A stretch of 64,000 nucleotides of DNA, taken from positions 179,616,151 to 179,680,150 of the forward strand of contig NC_081555.1 in the NCBI RefSeq assembly GCF_963082655.1, read 5' to 3'. The stretch is from Stomoxys calcitrans (Eukaryota > Arthropoda > Insecta > Diptera > Muscidae). Position numbers and translations under genes: made by a program. Below, piece after piece: positions 37,676-46,559 of this stretch (position 1 is its first letter; each line of letters begins with the position of its first letter). A model generated the notes under the pieces. It was not told the origin of the DNA. It worked only from the letters and a program-made list of their open reading frames with translations, and searched no databases.

Positions 37676-37830
37676 AACAAGTAAAAGCGTGCTAAGTTTG
37701 GTTGGTCCGAATCTTGGGAACCCACCACCAGGGATTCTGTTAAAAATTTATATAAAATAAATTTAGGGAAGGCCAGACGGAAGGATGGACATAGCTAGAT
37801 CGACTTAAAAACCGAGATGATGCTAGACTT
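37676..37830 (+). repeat. Miniature Rep-A (head plus tail, no core)
   Basis: The head aacaagtaaaagcgtgctaagtttggttggtccgaatcttgggaacccaccacc is followed after about 50 bp by the tail word cagacggaaggatggacatagctagatcgac. No 153-bp monomer remains. Confidence 0.6.
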
Positions 37831-38129
37831 TTGATCTAGACATTATTGTCATCCGTTGTCATTCAGGCTTTACCTGCATATATTTACACACAGATTCCAG
37901 TTCCAATGGAAAGTAACTCCACTCCATCACTTTTTCTGGAACCAAATACTAATACCAAAGATATTGTTGGTTCAATAGGGTCTATTATGTATAGGGGAAC
38001 ATAATTTTGTTTAACAAATCAAAAAGCAGACATTCCGCACAGCCTGGATATCTGACATTATAGCATGAGTGAATGAACAAAAAAGAAGCTCTCTTAACAT
38101 CACGGCAGTGATCTCAATAATTTTTTTTA
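37831..38129. other. Sequence with no recognised feature
   Basis: AT-rich. I see no gene or repeat motif. It may belong to the retroelement fragment that follows. Confidence 0.35.
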
Positions 38130-38430
38130 GCCGCAATGCCCAGAGGAATTGCCCACATTTAATAGAAGCTGAGTTTGGAACAGTAATTCGATTTTCGATA
38201 TGGCGTCCACCAAATCACAACACCATATAGCATTATAGCCCAAAAAACTTCAGCATACATGTGCCATAAGCCTCCAATGACTGTTAATAGTTTTCTTACA
38301 AATGTTCAGAGCAAGATTTTACTTCGTTGCTCTTGGCAAAAGGTAGGATTTTTTGAATTGAATTTTTCCATCCTTCAAAATATCCAAGTATTTGGCGCTC
38401 ACAATAAATGAAATATTTTCTCCTATTAAG
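38130..38430 (-). pseudogene. Non-LTR reverse transcriptase C-terminal fragment
   Basis: Reverse-complement translation in shifting frames gives 'KYLDILKDGKIQFKKS' (family form KYLGVxLDxKLxWK) near 38345-38400 and 'LYGVVIWWTP' (thumb region, family form YGxxVWW) near 38200-38245. Frameshifts and a stop separate them. The relationship appears closer to the element at 41880-43460 than to the jockey-like one at 29 kb. Confidence 0.5.
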
Positions 38431-38837
38431 GTGGGAGTTGACACCGTGAATAGCCTATAGTTGAGAACTTATTCTCTTTAAGACCCTTTTCGTCCCTAAG
38501 TGTGGCAAACTCTGTCAGAGTTGAGCGATGTTGATAATATTTCTTCTGAAAAGTTCGCAGTAGAATTTATTATGGCTTTTATTGGCTTCTAAGCCCATAG
38601 TTGTTGTACGCCTTGTTGAATTTATAAGGGGCTACTCCTTTAAGCCGGTATTCGAACCAGCTGGAATTCGGCCCCAATACTATCATATATGCTGGCATAG
38701 CAAATTTAAGGAATGTCCTTGAATCGGCACCTAAATAGCTAACTCGTCCCCTTGCTCCGTTATTTTGCTTCATAACTAACAGTTACGAAATATTTGTATG
38801 GCAGGATGAAATATATTCTCCTCCAATTATTTAAAAT

Positions 38838-39121
38838 TGCAAATTTTGTCCCCGGACATTCCACTAAGGAACAGGGGCAAACTTCTCACATATCAATGAG
38901 TACAGTCCGATTCAAGTTAAAGCTCAATGAGAAGGGTCCTCCTTTTGTAACCGAGTCTGAACGGCGTGCCACAGTGCGACACCTCTTTGGAGAGAAATTT
39001 TACATGGTATATCACTTCACAAATGTTGCCAGCATTAGGAGGGAAAAACTACCGCTGATGGTCTCGCCAGGTTTCGAACCCATAGGCGGACATATGCTAA
39101 CCTCTGCGCTACGGTGGCCTC
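38838..39121 (-). mobile_element. SINE-1, copy 6, reverse
   Basis: Reverse copy with A-box region (cctctgcgctacggtggcc), B box (ggtttcgaaccc, one change from consensus), full body and 3' end (tccccggacattccactaaggaacagg in the plus strand). Confidence 0.9.
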
Positions 39122-39167
39122 CAATTATTTAGCTTAACTTAAAGTGGGCTGAAGTCTTTGATTTGAA

Positions 39168-39887
39168 ACAAGTAAGAGCGTGCAAAGTTCGGCCGGCTGA
39201 ATTTTATATACCCTCCACCATGGATCGCATTTGTCGAGTTCTATGCGCGGTATCTCTCTTTAGGCAAACAAAGAATACTGAATAAGAACTGTTGTGCTAT
39301 TGGAGCTATATCAAGTTATAGTCCGATTCGGACCATAAATGAATGCTGAACATTGTAGAAGTCATTGTGTAATATTTCACTTCATTCGGATAAGAATTGG
39401 GCTTTGTAGGGCTTCTAGAAGCAAAATCGGGAGATCGGTTAATATGGGAGCAGTATCAGGCTATTGATCGATTCAGACCATATTAGACACGTATGATGAA
39501 GGTCATGAGAGAAGTCGTTATATAAAATTTCTGCTAAATCGGATTAGAATTGCGCCCTCTAGAGGCTCACGAAGTCGAAATCCCAGATCGATTTATATGA
39601 CAGCTATATCAGGTTATGAACCGATTTGAACCTTATTTGACACAGTTGTTGAAAGTAAGAATAAAACACGTTATTCAAAATTTCATTCCAATCGGATAAG
39701 AATTGCGCTCTCTAGAGGCTAAAGAAGTCAAGATCCAAGATCGGTTTATATGACAGCTATACCAGATTATGAACCGATTTGAATCATACTTAACACAGTT
39801 TTCCAACAACTGTGTTAAGTATGATACAAAACAGTGTTAAGTAGAATACAAAAACTCCATGTGCAAAATTTCAGCCAAATCGGTCAA
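39168..39887 (+). repeat. Rep-A element, tail replaced by Rep-D
   Basis: The head is aacaagtaagagcgtgcaaagttcggccggctgaattttatataccctccaccatgg. Several monomers follow. At about 39890 the sequence switches to the reverse Rep-D end (ctactgtggtacagggtatt), so the Rep-A tail is missing. Confidence 0.85.
39783..39825. repeat. Perfect inverted repeat, 18-bp arms
   Basis: Arms 39783-39800 (ATCATACTTAACACAGTT) and 39808-39825 are exact reverse complements around a 7-base spacer TTCCAAC. A further direct partial copy (acagtgttaagtag) follows at 39831-39844. Lies in the last Rep-A monomer. Confidence 0.9.
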
Positions 39888-40440
39888 CTACTGTGGTACA
39901 GGGTATTATAATTTATTGAAATTGTTTTTAACACAGAAAAGGAACGATTTCCAGTATTAATGCAATAAAATGGTCATTTGTTAAACGATTCGCTCGAAAT
40001 TTGACAGGAAGGATTTTTTTATGACTCCTGACATTTCTGGTGAATTTCTTGGAAATCGGTTTAGATTAAGATATAGCTCTTATATATTTATATCGCCCGA
40101 TTTTCACTCCTAGTGCCACTCCAAGTGCATTTATTGACCAATCTTCCCAAAACTTCGTACAAAGCTTTCCTCGACGACTATTACAGTATGTGAGAAGTTT
40201 GCTCGAAATCAGTTCAGATTTAGATATAGCTCCCATATATATGTTCGTCAGTTATTGGGCAATTTGACATAATGTTGTCATTTGTCAACCATAGTTATTA
40301 CAATTTAAACATATTTGCTCGGTGAGGTTCATCAAAATTGGTTCAGAATTGGATATAGCTCCCACATTGTGCTTATGGGGTAGGTGTAGGGTATTATACT
40401 GTCGGTACCGCCCGACTTTTGTCCTTCCTTACTGGTTTTT
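39888..40440 (-). repeat. Rep-D element, reverse
   Basis: It starts ctactgtggtacagggtattataattt. The core contains agatatagctcttatatatttatatcgcccgattt. It ends gtgtagggtattatactgtcggtaccgcccgacttttgtccttccttactgg, the reverse of the Rep-D head with its GTCGG/CCGAC hairpin. The GACGGAC tract is missing. Confidence 0.75.
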
Positions 40441-40483
40441 GTTTGAAATATCGTTGATGGGAAGTCAGCGATAGTATCGATGC

Positions 40484-40539
40484 TATCGATATTTATTATT
40501 AGAAATTTTGAAAATATCGAATTTTTGCGATTATCGATA
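40484..40539. promoter_or_regulatory. Two TATCGATA palindromes (DRE/BEAF-like)
   Basis: TATCGATA occurs at 40484-40491 and 40532-40539, with a related TATCGAT at about 40475-40481 and tatcgaa at about 40516. In Drosophila this octamer is the DREF/BEAF-32 site of housekeeping promoters and insulators. Here only the motif is seen. No gene downstream is confirmed. Confidence 0.4.
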
Positions 40540-40753
40540 ATTTGCCAGCTTTACCTCAGCGCTTGCTGTCTTAACTTCTGTCCAGACCAAACCAAAGTAA
40601 CAAAATATTTTGGAGTATTTGCCACTAGAATAAGTTCATAATTAACTATCTTTGGGGAAAATTTAGCTTTTTTTAATTATCTGGCAACTCTTGCAGTATA
40701 CCATTTAGCAGGAAAAATAGCAGCCAGCATCATAGCATCGACATAAACACGAA

Positions 40754-40948
40754 ATGGGAACAGGAACAGGGAACAGTCAAAACACAAAATCCAAGCTACA
40801 CAAAAATAGTTCACTTCCGCTTTTAATGGCTGATTTAAGAGCATTTTTGAGTTTATTTAAAAAATTTTTGGTTTACGTTGGATTGTTGTTTTTATTATCT
40901 TTATGTCGCTGTCACTTCTGTTGTTGTGATTGTTGGTGTCGCTGCTGA
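40754..40948 (+). CDS. Possible 64-aa small ORF, unrecognised
   Basis: The start context (acgaaATGGGAA) is acceptable for a fly start. The predicted peptide has a polar, Gly/Asn/Lys-rich N-terminal part (residues 1-23), a hydrophobic segment with a membrane-spanning look (about 27-49) and a short C-terminal tail with seven Cys among roughly the last fifteen residues. It lies about 215 bp downstream of two TATCGATA motifs. I do not recognise it. Chance is quite possible at this length. Codon use is not distinctive and there is no splice evidence. Confidence 0.15.
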   Translation: MGTGTGNSQNTKSKLHKNSSLPLLMADLRAFLSLFKKFLVYVGLLFLLSLCRCHFCCCDCWCRC

Positions 40949-41861
40949 ACAATTGTTGCAAAACATAAATAAATACCCATCGAATAAATTTAAAGTGTGG
41001 CGCTGCACTCGGAAGCTTTGTTTGTCTTTTTTTCTTTTTTTTTTTGGTAAAATGTTTCTGTTACCACTCTGCCGCTGCAACTGCTTTGGTGTGCACTCGT
41101 TTTGTGGTATGACGAGTACTTCCGGAAAAAAGCCAAGTGAACGGCTGAAGGCAAAAGTGAATTCTTGCGGTGATAGTTCCGGCAGCAAAATGTAAGAAAT
41201 GGAAAAGAAAAACTAAACAAACTCGAGGAAGAAGAAGTAGTAAAAAAACAAAGACAGCCACACCGCAAGTAGTCTCCTTCCTCTCGTATGGCAAAACAAA
41301 AAACCACCAAGGAGCAATAAAATTAAAAGAAAATACCGAGAAATGCATTTTTCATTTAATTGAAAGTGTTTTCAGTTTCCCTTCATTCCTCCTGAATGGT
41401 GCATGCATACAATGCCACGACAAAGACGCTTGCCCCAGCCCCAATGTGCAGCTATCATTTGCTGTCTCCTCTAATTGTTGTTCACTGTTCTCGCATCCAC
41501 ATGAAGTTTTAGTGCGGAGCGAGTTACTCTTTCGAAATATGCAAAGTTTCCAGGGAACAGGGAAGTCTCTGTGTGTCTACCTAAATAAATATTTCACTAT
41601 ATTTGAAATAAATGGGTGCTCAAACACTTACAAATTATATGTGAAGTGAAAATGGAGAAGAAGAAAAAACTAAAGCTAAATTAAAAAACTTCCTGCAACT
41701 CTTGAGGGGGAAAACTCAAGGAAGGGCGCAGAATATTAACATAGCAGTTCGGAAGATAGCATGAAACTGAAATACAGTCGTGAATTGCAGTTTTTTTTGG
41801 GCTGAATATACTCCCATGGGAGGCTGTTGTATTCAAATTTGCAAGGACAAAAACTTTAATA
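40949..41861. other. Single-copy DNA, no gene recognised
   Basis: A 159-codon plus-strand frame at 41170-41649 is rich in Lys/Ser with no domain and overlaps minus-strand frames of similar quality, so I do not call it. GT-rich and AAG-rich simple sequence is common. Confidence 0.5.
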
Positions 41862-43770
41862 CAGTTGAACCTCGATTATCCGGTTCACTCGGGACCGAGA
41901 TTAGCACGGAAAATCGAAAACACATTACATTATAAATATATGTAATTTTATCTGGATCTGGATCTCCCCATAGGAATTTCGCCGTCCTAACGAACGTTTT
42001 GCTGTCCCACAATGTTGCATGCGCATTCGTCGCGCACTCCCTTAACTCGAACTGCGTCAACCCGAAAGGCTTCCGGTTAACCAAGTTTATTAATGGCAGT
42101 CCTCTGGCCTTCATCGCCACGCCCTTTCATTTCCCCCTTTCATTTCCCCTTGCTCTGTTATGGCCCGGCACCCAAATGAGGGGGGTTTTCCTACCCTCCT
42201 AATCTCCTTCTCACACTGCAAGACTGTTCGTGACCTTACCGCACTGGTTGTTATTGCCCTTATGGCAATTTTACTGTCCATAAACATGTTCATACTCGAC
42301 GTCCTCGCGTAAGTACCACACCATTTCACGCATTCCGTGATCACCGGGATCTCCGCCTGTAGGACCATATTAAGGCCAGGCAGTCTAAAATAGATCTCAG
42401 TCCCTGGGTTCTCAAAAAAAACCCCCAGGCACACGCTGTCCTCTAGCTTTGATCCCTCCGTGAAACATGATCCTCCAGATGGTAATACTAGGGTTCCGTC
42501 AATCCAAGACTTTGACGATGGCAGCAGTGCCTCGCACTCGACTTGAAGGTTCATCTAAGGAATCCGATCGGAAACCCCTTCGCTTCCTTACAGGTTTCCT
42601 ATCGTCGCCTCGATTATGCCGCAATGGTATGAGTTGCTCCCATCCTCAATCCATTCTCCCATCGCCTTAATTCTAATAGCCGCAGTGGCTGCCTAACACT
42701 TAATCTGTATGTATTCGGATATCTAGAATAGGCTCCAGTGCCCTAGTGGACATGGTTCTCATCGCTCCGCCCATGCCAAAACAACATGTTCTCTGAACCT
42801 GTTGTATGGTCCTTATGTTGCACTTTTTCTCCATAGCAGTCCACCAAACTACTGAGGCTCCTTTAGAGCCAGTGTACAATCCTCGGGTTCAGGACCCAAT
42901 TCGAGCCATAGCTCTTTTTCACTTTTTCTCCATAGCAGTCCACCAAACTACTGGTACGTAAGTAAGTATTGGTCTAATCACGCCCCTGTAGAGCCAGTGG
43001 AATTTCCTCGGATTCAGGCCCCATTTCGAGCCTACTGCCCATCACATAACGCCCTACATCTGCGACCCTTCCCAGTACACTCCTCAATGTGACACTTCCA
43101 ATTCAGTTTCCTGTCCAAGAGCACACCTAAGTATTTGACCTTGTCAGACATCGAAATCGTCTTATTGAGGAAACGTGGTGCGTTAAATTGGCCCACCTTT
43201 GTCTTCCTCGTGAACAGGCATTTTTCAGTCTTCTCTGGGGTAACATTGAGACACCTGGGTCTAGCCCAGTCATATGCCATATGCAGGACCTTTTCGGCAC
43301 TTCTGCATAGCTTAGAAGTATTATCGTCTGCGTAGCAGACGGGTTCAAATCTCTCCTCAGTCAGCATCCATTATAGGTCATTTATAGTAGTCATGGGAGT
43401 GGTGATAAAATACCCCCTTTGGCGTGCCCTGTGCCACTTTCTCCCTCATATTTATGCCATGGGACACACTATTTATCCACCTGTTCCATCAACTAAGCTT
43501 GTGTATATTTTTAGCAAAATCCATGGTGGTGGGTGCTCAAAATTTGGTTCAGCCTAGTTTAGCACTTTTTTTACTTTTTTAATAATAGCGTAAAGTTCGT
43601 TTGCCTCCATCATATTTTTCTCATAATAAACCTACGAACATGTTTTTACTGTGACCTTTAATCAGTGTATGGTGCAAACCACTGTTAATAAAAGTTCAAA
43701 AACAAATGCACAGCATACCTGTTAGCAGATGTGACCGGTGAATAGAGGCCGGATAATCGAGGCTGAACTG
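41862..43770. mobile_element. Pogo/Tigger-type DNA element with nested retroelement
   Basis: The left terminus CAGTTGAACCTCGATTATCC begins after TA (41860-41861). The right terminus, read in reverse, is CAGTTCAGCCTCGATTATCC and is followed by TA (43771-43772). The 22-bp ends match at 20 positions. This terminus type is characteristic of pogo/Tigger elements. The element's own interior is only about 20-60 bp on the left and about 300 bp on the right. It is non-coding and split by the retroelement, so the host element was probably a short non-autonomous copy. Confidence 0.85.
41880..43460 (-). pseudogene. Non-LTR retroelement: partial RT plus RNase H
   Basis: In minus-strand order it has 'AQGTPKGG' (family GTPQGG, about 43410-43445), 'VCYADDN' catalytic box (about 43318-43345), 'VKYLGVLLDRKLNWK' (about 43100-43145), a thumb region with duplicated sequence, then an RNase H domain (42120-42480). 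The RNase H has 'FTEGSKLED' where the family has TDGS (first catalytic Asp replaced by Glu), 'LQAEI' (Glu kept) and 'FMDSK' (Asp kept). A C-terminal tail ends '...LWGDPDPDK'. Frameshifts and stops break it and the 5' half is missing. RT followed by RNase H points to the I/LOA/R1-like group. The clade assignment is inference. Confidence 0.75.
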
Positions 43771-43772
43771 TA

Positions 43773-44106
43773 ATTTTTTTTTTCGTATAAGGAGCTATGT
43801 ACTTCTTGGATTTTGACGATTCATCACCGCCACTGATGTTATACAACTTTCACTATATCTTGTTGACTCCACTTCTTTAGAATCACTGAGGTATTCGAGG
43901 CATTTGGATTTTGGTATAAATACTGCGCGTTATACACGCGAGATCCATATGTAAGGAATGTCCTTGTACCAATGAATGGACCGTAAAAACTACGGAAATA
44001 TTTTGTACCTCTGCTTTTGAATCGTTTGGGATTTAAGAGCAGATTAAAACTCATAAAGTTTAATGTTTTGGCCATGAATTAAGCTTTTTATAAAAACGAG
44101 GAAAGC
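43773..44106. other. Short unassigned sequence
   Basis: Contains a 78-codon minus-strand frame (43839-44075) rich in aromatic and basic residues with no domain I recognise. It could be a fragment of an old element. No regulatory feature seen. Confidence 0.35.
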
Positions 44107-44108
44107 TA

Positions 44109-44344
44109 TTGGGTTGCCCAAAAAGTAATTGCGGATCTTTCATATAGTCGGCGTTGACAAATTTTTTCACAGCTTGTGACTCTGTAATTGCATTCTTTCT
44201 TCTGTCAGTTATCAGCTGTTACTTTTAGCTTGCTTTAGAAAAAAAGTGTAAAAAAGTATATTTGATAAAAGTTCATTCTAAGTTTTATTAAAAATGCATT
44301 TACTTTCTTTTTAAAAATCCGCAATTACTTTTTGGGCAGCCCAA
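44109..44344. mobile_element. Mariner-type MITE, copy 2
   Basis: Same family as 37443-37668 but in opposite orientation. TTGGGTTGCCCAAAAAGTAA at the left, the mirrored end at 44317-44344 (one change), TA on both sides (44107-44108, 44345-44346). Interior matches copy 1 throughout with small indels. Confidence 0.93.
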
Positions 44345-44389
44345 TATATAGGTACGCCTTAGATTTGATGATATCTGCTCTGATGATTA

Positions 44390-44920
44390 AGAATCCATGG
44401 ATGCCGAAAGTCGTTACAGACCATCACGTACATATGTCAACCGCTTGAAATATTGAGCAGATACTTAATATTGATGTACGTCGTTGGGGATTGCAAATGG
44501 GCCATATCGGTTTACATTTACATATGGTTTTCATATAGGCTGATCTCCCGATTTGACTTCTAGAGCCCCTGGAAGCCAAAATTTTTGTCCGGCTTGGCTG
44601 AAATTTTTGCATGTGGTGTTCTGTTATGTCTTCTAACAATTGCGCCAAGTATGGTGCAAATCGGTCTATAACCTAATGTAGCCCCCATATAAACCCATCT
44701 CCAGGTTTGATTTCTTAAGCCTTTCAAATCAGAATTTTTTGTCCGCTTTGGCTGACATTGAGAATGTTGTGTTTTGTTATGACTTCCAATAACTGTGCCA
44801 AGTACGGTTCAAATCGGTCTGAAAACAGATATAGCTCGCATGTAAGCCGATCTCCCAATTTGACTTCTTGAGTCCCTACAAGCCGCAAGTTTTGTCCGAA
44901 ATTAAATTTTCTGCCATAAA
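44390..44920 (-). repeat. Rep-A core, reverse
   Basis: Three monomers (gacttctagagcccctggaagcc..., gcgccaagtatggtgcaaatcggtctataacctaatgtagcccccatataaaccc) preceded by tail-proximal sequence (gatacttaatattgatgtacgtcgttggggattgcaaatgggcc). No head. Confidence 0.8.
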
Positions 44921-45589
44921 ATAGTTTTAACTCTGAAAAAAATAATATCCTAAAAGTATCCTGCATGCGTACGCAGAAATCCTTACCTGACACTATACCA
45001 GACCACATCTCAAGCCCTTTAAAAGTGTGTTTGAAAAAAACATAAATGAGTCCAAAAAAAAAACCCTATTGAAACCCATCATCCTCATTCGCAGCATCAT
45101 GCATTGATGCACATTTGTTGCTGCAGTGTCCCTGACATCGAATGTTCCCTGCCTTAACTTCTAATTCAGCAGCAACGTTACATGGGCAACGTTCTAAAAC
45201 ATTTCGCTTATTTCTACTTCCATGCGTACGAGCATTTTGATAGCATCAGGAACCAGCGTCAAACAACTTCCCATTCTCGTTGGTGCAGCGACAAAGGGAA
45301 AGAATCAACAATTTTTGTTGCATTCACTTCCGGAGCCTGTCTGCCAATGCCAATGCGAACCAACACCCATCCTCCCACTACACTAATTAGCATTCATTGC
45401 TAAGCGCCAAACAACAATTGGTCGGTATTTGGTATCTGCCATCACTGTGGGTGTATGTTCGCAATGTCATGTTTCATTTACCATTTCTAAACTGAAAAAA
45501 CTGGTAGCTGTGGTGTGTGGACGGGCATCCCTCCCCTATTCCCCTCATCCACATTCGCCTGGAAACTCACTTTTGGCGCCTCACAGATG

Positions 45590-45722
45590 AGAACATGTAA
45601 AGGAAGGATTTACGCACCCACCAATGAATGTCGTTTAACGTTAAACATTTCCCATTCAACTTTTTGCCGGATTTGCCATTTTTTCCTACGCTGACTGCCT
45701 TTGTTGCCGGAGTTGATGACAT
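45590..45722 (-). CDS. Possible first coding exon (very tentative)
   Basis: On the minus strand an ATG at 45722-45720 has a good fly start context (gcaaacaATGTCATC) and lies just downstream of a (CAG)6 tract. The frame stays open for about 50 codons and the peptide begins MSSTPATKAVSVGKNGKSGKK, low-complexity and basic, as many fly N-termini are. A GT that could serve as donor (attgGTGGGTG) occurs near 45618-45624. The gene is not recognised. It may be chance. Confidence 0.15.
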
Positions 45723-45728
45723 TGTTTG

Positions 45729-45746
45729 CTGCTGCTGCTGCTGCTG
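45729..45746. repeat. (CTG)6 microsatellite
   Basis: Six CTG units, read as CAG on the minus strand; lies just upstream of the possible minus-strand start codon at 45722. Confidence 0.95.
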
Positions 45747-46059
45747 TTGTTGGCTGCCTGACTGGCTGGCTGGCTGGTTGTTTGAATGACTGGCTGGTGC
45801 GTCGGATGACGACAACTTTGTTGTTGATCACAGCGATTGTGAGTGTCGTCATGATGACAATGACTGTATTTTCGCACAGATTTTCACGGAAATTCCATGT
45901 TTTTTGAGCAGCAAGTCAAGTAAAGGCATAATTTGGAATGTGGGTGTTGTTGTTTTTTTTTATAACTTAAATTTTCTCGAGTTTTGCGAAATGATTTTTG
46001 TATTGATTTTCACACTAACATGTGTTCGATTCTCAGTGACTATATTTCTTCTTAACCGT

Positions 46060-46350
46060 TTCTCCGGGCATCAGAGCCTTAATGGCGTCCACCAATCTGT
46101 CGAAAACACGCTGACTTTTGGAAGTGCATAGCTGGCAGCTCGAAATTGCGCAAATACTTCTTAGTAATGTACATCGGTACATGAATGCGCCAATCGACCA
46201 ATGTTTATATATATCTCTCATATCACTCGAGGTTCCATTTATAGTTCATGAGCCTTTACAAGGCCCAATTTTGTCCGATTTGGACCAAAACAATGTTGTA
46301 TCCTATGACTTTCAACAGATTTACCGTCTTTGATTTGAATCGGGCTATAT
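46060..46350 (-). repeat. Rep-type tail-side fragment
   Basis: Contains gtctccgggcatcag...tgtcgaaaacacgctgacttttggaagtgc..agctggcagctcgaaattgcgcaaatacttcttagtaatgtac, a diverged match to the Rep-A tail-side region, then one poor monomer. Confidence 0.55.
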
Positions 46351-46559
46351 GTAAGGTTAGGCCAGGTTAATGGAGACCCTTGGTCCATTGTGTTCGTCCT
46401 AAAAAGAAATTAAATAGGAGAGAAAAAGTAGGGGAGGTATCACTCCGGCAAATTACAAAATTAATTGATCCAGTTAATTTTTTTATTAAAACAGCTTTAA
46501 TCACAAAAAATGATGAAATCAATCACAGTTTCTCATATTTCTCATATTTATATGTATGT

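Larger units (their letters stand above)
44921..46050. other. Single-copy block with CAG tract
   Basis: A CTG/CAG run lies at 45729-45746 with CTGG repeats beside it (45760-45780). A possible minus-strand start is described separately. Otherwise no gene seen. Confidence 0.5.

Noticed and set aside
41170..41649. 159-codon plus-strand frame
   Set aside because: Composition follows AAG/AAA-rich simple sequence, overlaps minus-strand frames of similar length, and shows no domain.
43839..44075. 78-codon minus-strand frame as a gene
   Set aside because: Looks mildly protein-like but is short, unrecognised and squeezed between two transposable elements.
45567..45852. Poly-Gln and Ser-rich minus-strand frames over the CAG tract
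   Set aside because: The longest one lacks an in-frame ATG before the tract (a stop lies shortly upstream). Only the ATG after the tract was kept, as a weak candidate.
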